Shown: positions 36,561 through 45,525 of the stretch, one piece after another
How the letters are laid out: each line of letters opens with the position of its first letter
Numbering within the stretch: position 1 is the stretch's first letter
DNA from: Anaerolineae bacterium
Lineage (GTDB): Bacteria > Chloroflexota > Anaerolineae > Aggregatilineales > UBA2796
NCBI GenBank assembly: GCA_020851855.1
Contig: JADZBY010000457.1
Coordinates: 1 to 47,154 of the forward strand
Length of the DNA stretch: 47,154 nucleotides
Reading direction: 5' to 3'
Notes under the pieces: model-generated
Databases searched by the model: none
What the model was told of the DNA's origin: nothing
What the model saw: the letters and a program-made list of their open reading frames with translations, nothing else
Program-made: the position numbers and the translations under genes

Positions 36561-38219
36561 CTAGGCGACGTGCTCCAGCAACCAGGCCAGGCCGTCTGTA
36601 CGCCTAATTTGTGCGGATTGCTCACCGGGGGCATGATTGGCGTAGTGCTCCGAGCGCGCAGCGTCAGTGATGGAACGGCAGGCGAAGGCCAGTTCGCCGA
36701 ATGCCTGCCGCGCCCATTCCCGTAAGCTGATGCGCGTAATTTCCCCCTTCTCGTCAAACTCCACCCGCTCAAACAGCTTATGGATGGCGCGTTTGCGATT
36801 CTCCGGCGTCATCAGCATGATCGCGCTGCCCAGGTCAGACAGCGTGCTCATGATGCGCTCCACGTCACCCTCTTTGGTCAGCTCGGCCCGCGCGGACTTC
36901 AGCGCGCGATCCAGCTCCGTGTAGCGCTCGTTGTAGTGAGTGCGTTGGATCTGCCCGTCGAGCAGTAAATCAACCAACGACTGCATTCGCTTATCCAGTT
37001 CAGCAATCTCCTCCCTGGCTGCCTGCTGGCGTGCGCTGCCTACACGCTCGGCCACGCAGGCACGAATGGCTGCGCGCAGCTCAGGCGGGAACGCAATGCC
37101 ACCCAGGTGTTCGATCAGATCGGCGTCGGCCTTTTCCGCATCGATCCACACGCCGGCGCGGCGCGTGCAGTAGAAGAATCCGAAGGCGCGCGAGTCGCCA
37201 CGCAGGCGCTGCGCGCCGAAGTAGGCGATGGGCGTAAGTAGGAAGGTGTACGCCAGCGATTTGCGCCCGGCCATCTGATTCTTGAATCGTCGCTCGATCA
37301 CGCTGCTGGCCAGCTCCTCGGTGATCAGCGGGTTAATCGCGGGTGAAACTTCAGCCTTCATGTGGCGCGCGTAGCGCTCCAGGTATGTGCCTTCGCCCTC
37401 CAGCTCAATACGCGCCTCCTTCGCCTTCCAGCGATGCGTGATGATGTGCCCGGCGTAGAACAGCACGTTACCCACGACCGCGCGCACCCCTTCGCGCGTC
37501 CAGCGCTTGGGTTGCTTGTGCCGGTCCACATGGCGGTACTGGTGGTCGTTGAGGATCTGCGCCACGGCCTCATAGCTCAGGCCTGATGCGTACCAGGTGA
37601 GCAGCGTGCGCGCCGTCTCAGCAGGCGAAGGGGAGTTGCCGATCTTCGCGTCGTTGGGCACCAGGCGTGCCTGCCTGCCCTTTCCGGTGCGCGCGTAGCC
37701 GAACGGCCACATGCCCCACGGAATCTTCAACTCGGTGCGAAACTCGCGCGCCGTGCTCGTCATGGCATCGCTCGTTTTGTCGCTCCAGTACTGCGCGAAT
37801 GTGGCGCGCATGTTGATTTCGGCAATGGAATCCGCCGTGAAGCCGCTGCGGTTCGTGTCGATGCCGTCGTAGCAGGTAATCAGGCGCTTGCCGTACTGTT
37901 TGCAGATCTCGATCAGTTCGGCGATCTCGCCCACGCTGCGCGCCGCGCGGTCCAACACGTAGATGATGAGAAACTTGCTCTCCGATGACTTCAGGTATGC
38001 CTTGAGCCTCACCCAGTCGGGGCGGTTCTTGGTGGTGCGCCCGCTGCGGTGCCCGCCCAGATCGCGGAACATGCGGATGCCGGTGGCCGCGATTTCCGCG
38101 CCTTTATCGCGGATGCCGCGCTCTTGCAACTCCGGGCTTATCGTCTCGTGCTCGCGGCCTTTTCGAATGACGGAGCGGCGAATGTACCCGGCTCCTTCGT
38201 AATCGTGACGTTCTGACAT
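36561..38219 (-). CDS. int: Large serine recombinase / integrase
   Basis: YIRRSVIRKGREHETISPELQERGIRDKG...LDRAARSVGEIAELIE; zinc-ribbon/coiled-coil C-terminus. Confidence 0.92.
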   Translation of the reverse strand: MSERHDYEGAGYIRRSVIRKGREHETISPELQERGIRDKGAEIAATGIRMFRDLGGHRSGRTTKNRPDWVRLKAYLKSSESKFLIIYVLDRAARSVGEIAELIEICKQYGKRLITCYDGIDTNRSGFTADSIAEINMRATFAQYWSDKTSDAMTSTAREFRTELKIPWGMWPFGYARTGKGRQARLVPNDAKIGNSPSPAETARTLLTWYASGLSYEAVAQILNDHQYRHVDRHKQPKRWTREGVRAVVGNVLFYAGHIITHRWKAKEARIELEGEGTYLERYARHMKAEVSPAINPLITEELASSVIERRFKNQMAGRKSLAYTFLLTPIAYFGAQRLRGDSRAFGFFYCTRRAGVWIDAEKADADLIEHLGGIAFPPELRAAIRACVAERVGSARQQAAREEIAELDKRMQSLVDLLLDGQIQRTHYNERYTELDRALKSARAELTKEGDVERIMSTLSDLGSAIMLMTPENRKRAIHKLFERVEFDEKGEITRISLREWARQAFGELAFACRSITDAARSEHYANHAPGEQSAQIRRTDGLAWLLEHVA

Positions 38220-38314
38220 AGTGCCTCCGCAATGAGTTCGCAGAATGTGATGCAGTCGGGGTGTTCGTACCATTGTAAGGGCGCGACGATCACGCGCGCC
38301 AGGTTGTCTGCCAT
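38138..38314 (-). CDS. Small ORF overlapping integrase start (58 aa)
   Basis: MADNLARVIVAPLQWYEHPDCITFCELIAEALCQNV... Confidence 0.45.
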   Translation of the reverse strand: MADNLARVIVAPLQWYEHPDCITFCELIAEALCQNVTITKEPGTFAAPSFEKAASTRR

Positions 38315-38315
38315 G

Positions 38316-38714
38316 TTATTCACTCCATATCCATAACCCGTTCTCTTTCGTGATATCGCCTTGCTGAGCCAGGCGCTTGATCGCGCGCCAGTGCAGATCA
38401 TTCGACTGGCGCGCGTGCGGGCATTCGTCCATAAATCGGCGGCGCTCAAGTACGCGGTGATCCTTCATCCACTGAACGGCGAGGTCGGTGCGCGAAGGCA
38501 GCCTGGGATATTTAGAGCCGTCCTTCAATGGGAAGCACAAGACGACCTGCCCGCCGGGCACATGGGTCACATACGGCTCTTCCACGTTCCTGCCCTTGTA
38601 TTCAGCAATAAGGGCAGTGATGAGCGGGTGAGGCGCGTTGCCCGGCGGGCAAGTGCCGTTTTGATTCGTCCGTCCGTCCGTCCGTCCTGTCCTGTCCGTT
38701 GAAATGGTGGTCAT
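38316..38714 (-). CDS. Hypothetical protein (132 aa)
   Basis: Overlaps neighbour by 4 nt. Confidence 0.55.
   Translation of the reverse strand: MTTISTDRTGRTDGRTNQNGTCPPGNAPHPLITALIAEYKGRNVEEPYVTHVPGGQVVLCFPLKDGSKYPRLPSRTDLAVQWMKDHRVLERRRFMDECPHARQSNDLHWRAIKRLAQQGDITKENGLWIWSE
38668..38697. repeat. Short tandem repeat (GTCC)5(TGTCC)2
   Basis: Direct reading; within N-terminal codons of ORF 38316-38714. Confidence 0.9.
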
Positions 38715-39436
38715 TGTTGCTCAGCCTGTGAGAGTAGGGCGGTAAGCTGTTCTTGCGTCACGCCCGCGCGCCACTGCCACCCGCGCCCCACCTTCTCAAG
38801 GGGCGGCGTGGGCATCATGGCAAAGAACCAGGCCGCACGAGTGTAGGCGTCATTGGCCCCTTGCCAGCGTTCATCTCGCGCCGGTTGCGGCCACATGGCG
38901 GCAAACCGATCCACATACTCGCGCTCGCATTCCACTGTCACGCGCTTGCCGTCATTGTCGAAATAGTCATAGCTGTACTTATCAGGTTCCGGCTCTGTCA
39001 GGAGCGCCTGTGCTGGAATGCGCGCGACGCGCCCTGTCCCACTCTGCCCGCCCTGGGCCTGCCCTCTGCCCAGCATGTACGCAGCCATTTGGCGTTGCTG
39101 ATCCTGCACGGCGTTGGCAAGTCCGAGAATGGCCGCCTGCATACTCTCGTTTCTACGATCCATGCCGTTCGCCACAGCATCGATGGTCTTGCGTGTGACC
39201 ATGAGGCTGGTGACGTTCGACAGCACCACGGCTCCGACCACACCGCCGATCAGCACCGTGCCGAGGATAGCAAGCACGCTGGTGTCCAGTCCCTTGATCC
39301 GCTCGATCACGAAATACAGGACACCGCCGGTAATCAGGCACATGAAGAGTAGCGTGAAGAACAGCCCGACCAGCGTGTTGGTGATGCCAGTCAGCCTGTG
39401 CTCCGTGCGCGTATGCGTTATCTGTGGTTCTGCCAT
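38711..39436 (-). CDS. Two-TM membrane protein
   Basis: LVGLFFTLLFMCLITGGVLYFVIERIKGLDTSVLAILGTVLIGGVVGAVVLS. Confidence 0.65.
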   Translation of the reverse strand: MAEPQITHTRTEHRLTGITNTLVGLFFTLLFMCLITGGVLYFVIERIKGLDTSVLAILGTVLIGGVVGAVVLSNVTSLMVTRKTIDAVANGMDRRNESMQAAILGLANAVQDQQRQMAAYMLGRGQAQGGQSGTGRVARIPAQALLTEPEPDKYSYDYFDNDGKRVTVECEREYVDRFAAMWPQPARDERWQGANDAYTRAAWFFAMMPTPPLEKVGRGWQWRAGVTQEQLTALLSQAEQQ

Positions 39437-39939
39437 TCGATAGCCCTCGCAATCAACGGTATCCAGAAGCGAACCGTCACAATCAATAGACCCACAATGC
39501 CGACACCTGCAAGGATCAGCGGCAGTGGACTGGCGCCGGCGCCATTGCTACCTGGTGCATTCGTGCTCGCTATAGGCGCCGGCGTCTGTGTGGCTGTCGT
39601 CTGTGTCGCAGTGGTTTCGGCGGTCGTCGGCTCAGGGGTCGGCGTCGCAGTAGCGGCTATGGTCGCCGTGGGCATCGGTGTCGCAGTAGCGGTTGGCTCA
39701 GGCGTTGCAGTCTGTGTCGCAGTTGCAGTTGGCTCAGGTGTTGGCGTAGGCGGCGGCGCGATGGAAGTCAGGTAATCCGCCCGTGCGGCGGTCTCACGGG
39801 CGCGCGCCTGCTCACCCAACATGCGATTCGTTCCCGCGTTGGCCGTGTCGCGTGTGGACTGCGCAAAATACTCTACGCTTGACGCGCTGCCACAGGCTGA
39901 GAGTAGAACAAGTGTGAGTGTCACCATGAGGAGTCGCAT
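39418..39939 (-). CDS. Lipoprotein with PT-rich linker and C-terminal TM
   Basis: LVLLSACGSASS lipobox; TPTPEPTATATQT linker; PLPLILAGVGIVGLLIVTV. Confidence 0.75.
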   Translation of the reverse strand: MRLLMVTLTLVLLSACGSASSVEYFAQSTRDTANAGTNRMLGEQARARETAARADYLTSIAPPPTPTPEPTATATQTATPEPTATATPMPTATIAATATPTPEPTTAETTATQTTATQTPAPIASTNAPGSNGAGASPLPLILAGVGIVGLLIVTVRFWIPLIARAIEWQNHR

Positions 39940-39952
39940 GTGTGCATTATCT

Positions 39953-40717
39953 TCATCGCACCCTATTGTTATCGCACCCGGTATGCGCCAACGTTAAATC
40001 GCCATGTACGCGCAACACAACATGCGTGCCGGACTGCGACAGGGTCAGATGGGCAGCGCGTGGGAACAGCTTGCACAGAATGGCGTGTTTGGCTTTTACG
40101 TCTCTGATCTTCACGCCCGGTTGCAGGCATAGAACAAACCCTGCCCCCCCCTGCGCATAAGTGCCGCCCTGGACCGTAACGATCTTGCCACAGGCGTTGA
40201 CAACCTGCTCCACGATCCGGCCTAGTTCAGACATGGAGGACTGCGTTACTGCCTCTAGCTGCACGCCCATCTCGTGTCCCTCGTCGCGCCAACGTTGCCC
40301 ATGCGCCGGAACTACCGGAGCTACCGGAGCATCCAACACGGCGCGGGCATACACATCTGCTACCCGTTGGGCATTCTCGAAGGTTAGCCCTTGCTGCATG
40401 GCTTTACTCAGGATCACATCGCGCGATGTGCCAGGTTGGACAGTGACGCGAAAGTCGTTCAGGTTAATGATGATGGGCGCGGGCAGCGGCGGTGGCTGTA
40501 CGGGCTGGCTTACTCTCGCAAGCGCCGCTGTAATATCGCCCCGGTGCGTCAATACCCAGGTGATGATCGTCGCGCACGGCGCGGCAACCAGAATACCGAT
40601 CACCGTGCCCGATAGCAGCGAGACGGTGCGCGGATCGATGCGTGAGCCGACGACAAACGCAATGACCGCGGCGAAGATGATGATGGCGACCGAGGTAACG
40701 CGCAAGACTTTATCCAT
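39953..40717 (-). CDS. Two-TM membrane protein with cytoplasmic domain
   Basis: IIIFAAVIAFVVGSRIDPRTVSLLSGTVIGILVAAPCATIITWVL. Confidence 0.6.
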   Translation of the reverse strand: MDKVLRVTSVAIIIFAAVIAFVVGSRIDPRTVSLLSGTVIGILVAAPCATIITWVLTHRGDITAALARVSQPVQPPPLPAPIIINLNDFRVTVQPGTSRDVILSKAMQQGLTFENAQRVADVYARAVLDAPVAPVVPAHGQRWRDEGHEMGVQLEAVTQSSMSELGRIVEQVVNACGKIVTVQGGTYAQGGAGFVLCLQPGVKIRDVKAKHAILCKLFPRAAHLTLSQSGTHVVLRVHGDLTLAHTGCDNNRVR

Positions 40718-40728
40718 TACCCACCCTC

Positions 40729-41097
40729 CTACTTCAACAGGCTAAGGAACCACGTCACCGGCCCGTGTCCCCACCCTACGAAATACTCAACGGTCAACCC
40801 GACGATGCCAAGCAGGGTAAAAATCCATATCGGCTTCCAGAACTCGTATCGATCTTTTGTCATGTACGGCGTGCGGCCTTGCAAAGCGATAACGAGGCGC
40901 AACACGAGCATGAACAGTAGAAACGCGCCGATGACCACAGCTACCAGCACATCACCGGACATGAGCGCGGCTACCGCGCCGCCGCCTAACAGGAGCACGA
41001 CCACAAGCAGAAACGTGACTGTGAGCGGCGTTTCCTGCCGCACGATCTCTTGGCCGCTGTTCTGGTCTACGATGATGGTTCGGGTTCGCTTGCTCAT
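40729..41097 (-). CDS. Three-TM membrane protein
   Basis: PLTVTFLLVVVLLLGGGAVAALMSGDVLVAVVIGAFLLFMLVLRLVIAL. Confidence 0.65.
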   Translation of the reverse strand: MSKRTRTIIVDQNSGQEIVRQETPLTVTFLLVVVLLLGGGAVAALMSGDVLVAVVIGAFLLFMLVLRLVIALQGRTPYMTKDRYEFWKPIWIFTLLGIVGLTVEYFVGWGHGPVTWFLSLLK

Positions 41098-41185
41098 GCC
41101 ACCCTCCTCAAACTGACATGCCACACCCGCACGCCAGTGACTCGCGCTGTCATTGCGCCGCGCGTCAGCCATTCCACGATTGCCA

Positions 41186-41599
41186 TTACGCGGCCCTCGC
41201 AGTTCTGTAAGTAGTGCGCCAACTCCCGCGCACTTCTGGCAGATCAACCGGCCTGTTGTCGCCAGTCAACCACGCCCTCCCGTCATAGCCCTTAATCTGA
41301 GATAAGACGTTGAGTTGTTCTAGCGACAAGCGAAACCACTCGCCGCGAACGCGCTGCATTTCGAAATGGTCGTGCAGCACCTTCTCTGCAATGTCCATGT
41401 AGCGCGTCTCAATCACGGCATGTACGATCAATGGGAACGGTGACATGACATCGAATATATGCGCGCGTTCCTCGTAGTTCTCCGTCTTCCCTATTTTGTA
41501 GAAGCCGGGGTACGTCTCAAACACATAGACGCATCCGAAGTTGTTGCCATTAAAACTGTCGGGGTATCTCAGCCCTGATCCGCGCCGCTCTCGCTTCAT
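41186..41599 (-). CDS. T5orf172/GIY-YIG-like nuclease domain protein
   Basis: GCVYVFETYPGFYKIGKTENYEERAHIFDVMSPFPLIVHAVIETRYMDIAEKVLHDHFEMQRVRGEWFRLS. Confidence 0.85.
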   Translation of the reverse strand: MKRERRGSGLRYPDSFNGNNFGCVYVFETYPGFYKIGKTENYEERAHIFDVMSPFPLIVHAVIETRYMDIAEKVLHDHFEMQRVRGEWFRLSLEQLNVLSQIKGYDGRAWLTGDNRPVDLPEVRGSWRTTYRTARAA

Positions 41600-42063
41600 C
41601 GTGTCCTCCACAGTTCGATCTTCCACGGCACGCGCACGTGCTTGACGCGCGCCACGTATGTCCCGCCGCTGATATGAATCACCAGCGCCACAATCAACTT
41701 GTGAAACCATTCGACTATGGGCTTAGGCATCCATTGACGCTTCCAGTACCCGCGCGGTAATGGCTTGCGGTTACGCCTGCATCTCTCAGCGCGCTCCCAG
41801 TGTGATAGCGTCGCCTTGCTATACATGCGCCCGCCTGCTTCGTAAATCCAGCGCCGCATGTCGGCCCCTGAAAGTGAAAGGATTTGGCGCAGTTTCAGAG
41901 GCCCAGCTACGTTTTTGAGCTTTTTGACCAATCCCAACCTGTTCCCAACCCGTTCCCAACGGGCTGTGACCCATTCAGGGAGGACTAAAGACAGCCCCCG
42001 CCGTAGAACGAGCGCGCCACTTTGCGCCGAATATGGAACGATTGTTCTATCAGCTTCGATCAT
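41596..42063 (-). CDS. Basic HTH-like protein
   Basis: LKLRQILSLSGADMRRWIYEAGGRMYSKATLSHWERAER. Confidence 0.5.
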   Translation of the reverse strand: MIEADRTIVPYSAQSGALVLRRGLSLVLPEWVTARWERVGNRLGLVKKLKNVAGPLKLRQILSLSGADMRRWIYEAGGRMYSKATLSHWERAERCRRNRKPLPRGYWKRQWMPKPIVEWFHKLIVALVIHISGGTYVARVKHVRVPWKIELWRTR

Positions 42064-42080
42064 TTGTCACTCCCCGGCCT

Positions 42081-42554
42081 TTACTCTTGCGATGCTCGCT
42101 CGATACCGCCTTCCTTTATCAGGTCGGCCTCGTAGTCAAACTCTTCATCGTCTTCGTCATCCTCTTCATTCTCTTCGATGTAATCGCCGTCGCCGTGTTC
42201 GTCCATCTCGTAATCCAGCTCAGCGCCTTCCTCAATCGTCCCGGCTGGCACATTGCCTTCACCTCTTGGCTTTGCTTCCGGCAACAGGAACGTGGACACC
42301 GGGCGCGGCATGATGCGCTGTAGCGCCATGCGCGCCTCTTGCTCACCCACGGGCGTCAAGGAGTACATTGCGCCGTTGCCGTAGAACTTTGTGAAGGCCG
42401 GTCGACCATTCACCGCCGGCACGTCCACGCGCAGGAATGAACAGCCGCCGATGGTGGCTTCGGTGACTAGCCCGGCGATTTGCGTATGACCGAAGAGTTC
42501 CACAATCGCCCACGTTTCAAATTTCTCCGTCTGTGTATTCTGTGTGTTGCTCAC
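42081..42554 (-). CDS. Hypothetical protein with acidic C-terminus
   Basis: MSNTQNTQTEKFETWAIVELFGHTQIAGLVTEATIGGCSFLRVDVPAV...; EENEEDDEDDEEFDYE tail. Confidence 0.65.
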   Translation of the reverse strand: MSNTQNTQTEKFETWAIVELFGHTQIAGLVTEATIGGCSFLRVDVPAVNGRPAFTKFYGNGAMYSLTPVGEQEARMALQRIMPRPVSTFLLPEAKPRGEGNVPAGTIEEGAELDYEMDEHGDGDYIEENEEDDEDDEEFDYEADLIKEGGIERASQE

Positions 42555-42702
42555 AATCCTCTCTCCATCCCAGCCCGCCGCCGTATATGCAGCGGCGGGC
42601 ATTGCGTTTACTACGAGTCGGTTGGTTTGACTTATTCGCTATGCCACTCTCGATGCGCTCTGTCGTTCGCCTTACGGCTGGTTGACTCCGTACCAGCAAA
42701 GC

Positions 42703-42957
42703 TCACGTAGGTGTCACCTCCTGTGAATACTCCTTGATCGCCCTGCCAATGAAGCGCGGGCGCGAGGGCACTCTCACGTTGTTGTCGCTGGCCCGCAGGT
42801 ACATCTTCGATGCCCACTTTTCAGCGCGGTCAAATTGTCGGTTTGTCCACCGGGCAATCACATCACACGGTATGTACACATCGACCAGCAACAACAGGTC
42901 GTGAACCACGTCGTTATCTCTATCCAGGCGCATGGGCTTGGTTTTTGATTTGCTCAT
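42703..42957 (-). CDS. Hypothetical protein (84 aa)
   Basis: MSKSKTKPMRLDRDNDVVHDLLLLVDVYIPCDVIARWTNRQFDRAEKW; CAGGAGGTG upstream. Confidence 0.55.
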   Translation of the reverse strand: MSKSKTKPMRLDRDNDVVHDLLLLVDVYIPCDVIARWTNRQFDRAEKWASKMYLRASDNNVRVPSRPRFIGRAIKEYSQEVTPT

Positions 42958-43064
42958 TCGTGTGTCACCTCCTGTTTGTGATCCGTAACCCACGCTCTCA
43001 GTTGTTTGTTCAGCACCGCGCGGCCTTTGTCGATGGCGCGCATCGCCGTTGATAAGTGTCGCGC

Positions 43065-43700
43065 TCATGCCCTCACCAGCCCACGCGCCAGCTTGATTGC
43101 TGTCGTCTTATTGCGGAACTGCGGTTCGACCCACGTCAGCCCCAGCACCCCGAAGTAATCCCGCTCGGTCTTGCAATCAACACGCTCGTCACCGGCCCAC
43201 AGGTAGCCGTCACGCTGGCGCATGTTGCCGGGCATCAGGCCACCTAGCCTGCGGGGTGTCACCAGCAGGTGCGAGAACTCCGCATCGCCGGTGCGAATCG
43301 CCAGGGTGTTGCCGAAGTTGCCACGATCGGCGATGAACAAATCGAGCGCGATATGCAATGCCGGAAGACGCTCGCGCGGCATGTTGACAACAAAGCGCTT
43401 ATAGCGATCGCCGTTGCGCTTCACATGTGGGTCAAATGCCAGCACGCCATTGGCGCGCATCCGCGAGAGCGTGTCTTCCAGCTTCAGCGCGTAGCGGTCT
43501 GCGGGTTCGTCGGGGAAGTCCACGCCAGCGAACAGGCCTGCCTGTGGCTCAGCCTCGTAGATGGGCAGGCAGACGATCTCGATATCCTTCACGTCTGCCT
43601 TCTGCCTGCGCACCGAGCCAGCGACGCTGATCTGCTCGCACGCCGGCGCGAGGCACACGATTAAACTACTCACAATCTCCTGTGCTTGCTGAAGGTTCAT
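43065..43700 (-). CDS. DNA polymerase beta/PolX-like nucleotidyltransferase
   Basis: ISVAGSVRRQKADVKDIEIVCLP (GSVRR + DxE) and later ALDLFIADRGNFGNTLAIRTGDAEFSHLL. Confidence 0.8.
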   Translation of the reverse strand: MNLQQAQEIVSSLIVCLAPACEQISVAGSVRRQKADVKDIEIVCLPIYEAEPQAGLFAGVDFPDEPADRYALKLEDTLSRMRANGVLAFDPHVKRNGDRYKRFVVNMPRERLPALHIALDLFIADRGNFGNTLAIRTGDAEFSHLLVTPRRLGGLMPGNMRQRDGYLWAGDERVDCKTERDYFGVLGLTWVEPQFRNKTTAIKLARGLVRA

Positions 43701-44227
43701 TCCGACTCCTGCGCGAATAGCGCCGCAAATAACGGTAACCCGGATAGCTCAATTGGCACGCGATCACCACCCACGATGAAAATTTCGTCGCCTTGATAGA
43801 GGCGATACCGTCCATCCCTGAAACGAACGTCATTCAGGAAGTACAGATCGTTATCGAGTCTCCGGCTGGTGGGTTTGCCCACCCTGGCGCAGGTCAGGCT
43901 GGCGCTATCGTCAGCGTATATAAGAATCTTCCGAATGCGGTACGGCCCAGTGCCGTAGGACGTGCAAATTTTCGTGCCCTCGTTCAGGCCGTGCCACTCG
44001 GTGATCGTCGTCACTTGCTCACCTCTCTGCGTCCAACAAACACGATCAACTTGGCGTTGGGCTTCGTGTGGCCGCGTCCCCATGACGCTGTGTGTCGCCT
44101 TCGTCTTACCGCGCTTGCGGCGCTTGGTTTTGGCGACAATGGCCGACGCCTGTTTGAGCGTCTTGCCGCGCCCCAGCCACAGCGCCAGTTGGTCAGCCTG
44201 CCAGCGATATAGTTGATCGTCGCTCAT
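43697..44227 (-). CDS. Hypothetical protein (176 aa)
   Basis: ATGA coupling with neighbours. Confidence 0.6.
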   Translation of the reverse strand: MSDDQLYRWQADQLALWLGRGKTLKQASAIVAKTKRRKRGKTKATHSVMGTRPHEAQRQVDRVCWTQRGEQVTTITEWHGLNEGTKICTSYGTGPYRIRKILIYADDSASLTCARVGKPTSRRLDNDLYFLNDVRFRDGRYRLYQGDEIFIVGGDRVPIELSGLPLFAALFAQESE

Positions 44228-45525
44228 TCCCTTACCTCCATCGCGGCAATCCGCGCAATCGCTTTGTGGAACATCAGCCCCACTGCGCCGGTCTTGCCCT
44301 TGCGGTTCTTCCAGAAGTCGGCCTTCAAAGGCAGCATGGATGCGGGGTCTTTGGGTGGATAGTCGGTGTCTTCTTTCAGGTAGATGACGGTATCCGCGTG
44401 CTGGGTGATGGCCTTTGATTCGCGTGTTTCGCCATCAGCATTGACCTGTGACGCCGTGAAGACGTGAATCCCCAACTCCATGGCCGCCTCTTTCAAACCT
44501 TGCGCCACGGCCCCAACTTCCTGTTCGCGATTGAACTGGCGGTTCATCACGTTCGGTTTGCCCAGTTGGATGTAGTCGAACGCGGCCAGCCCCACCGGCC
44601 CGTATTGTGCGCTGATGCGCTTGACCTCGTACACCAGATCAGCCGGCGATGCGCCCTTGCGCGAAACCGGATGCAGCGGCATTTGAAGGATGCGCGCTAA
44701 CCCATCCTGCACCTTGCGCTTGACTTCGCACTTCTGCGTCGGGTTCAATTTCACGATGGCTTCGGGCGACAGATCAACGCCGGATTCACACGCCGCAATT
44801 GCTTCCACCAGGTCTTCTTCGTTTTGCTCCAGCGACAGGATCACACCCCGGTAGCCCTTGCGCGCCGCGTGCAGCAGCAGGTTCAGCATGATGGTGGTTT
44901 TGCCGTGGCCTGGCAGCGCGCCGAACACGGTCAAGCGCCCAGGTCGCCAGCCGGTCAACTTGTGATCGAACGCGCTGATGCCCGTGGGGATGCCTGGCAC
45001 CACGCCTGTATCGACCGTGGTCTCAAAGTCCGTCCAGAACTTATCAATGGCGTCGGCGAGCGTCACCTCGCGCCGGATGGCTGTATCAGTAACAGCTTTG
45101 ATGAGGGCGGATTGTGCGCGGTCAATCAGCGCATCGGCGTCAAGGTCGGGTGTCCAGGCGTCTTTGGCAATCGCGCTGGCGGCCTGAATTAAGCGCCGCG
45201 ACAGCGCCTTGCGCTTGACGATTTGCGCGTATGCCTGCACGTTGAGCGCTGTGTAAACGCCGGTGGTCAGTTGCGCCAGGTACACTTCCCCGCCGATCTC
45301 GGTCAGTTGATTGCGCTCCGCAAGACAGCGCGCCACGGTGAACAGGTCAGTTCGATCTCCCAGCGCCAGCACCACCTCGTACACCCAGCCGTTCTTCGTC
45401 AGGTAGAAGTCTTCCGGTTTCAGGTAGGACGCAACTGGCGCAATAGCCGAGGGGTCAATCAACAGACTGCCCAGCACCGCTTCTTCGGCTTCCTCATCGT
45501 GGGGCGGTAGCACAACCTGCGTCAT
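44224..45525 (-). CDS. dnaB: Replicative DnaB-type helicase
   Basis: LPPHDEEAEEAVLGSLLIDP...; Walker A GALPGHGKTT; GVILSLEQNEEDLVE; AAFDYIQL. Confidence 0.95.
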   Translation of the reverse strand: MTQVVLPPHDEEAEEAVLGSLLIDPSAIAPVASYLKPEDFYLTKNGWVYEVVLALGDRTDLFTVARCLAERNQLTEIGGEVYLAQLTTGVYTALNVQAYAQIVKRKALSRRLIQAASAIAKDAWTPDLDADALIDRAQSALIKAVTDTAIRREVTLADAIDKFWTDFETTVDTGVVPGIPTGISAFDHKLTGWRPGRLTVFGALPGHGKTTIMLNLLLHAARKGYRGVILSLEQNEEDLVEAIAACESGVDLSPEAIVKLNPTQKCEVKRKVQDGLARILQMPLHPVSRKGASPADLVYEVKRISAQYGPVGLAAFDYIQLGKPNVMNRQFNREQEVGAVAQGLKEAAMELGIHVFTASQVNADGETRESKAITQHADTVIYLKEDTDYPPKDPASMLPLKADFWKNRKGKTGAVGLMFHKAIARIAAMEVRE

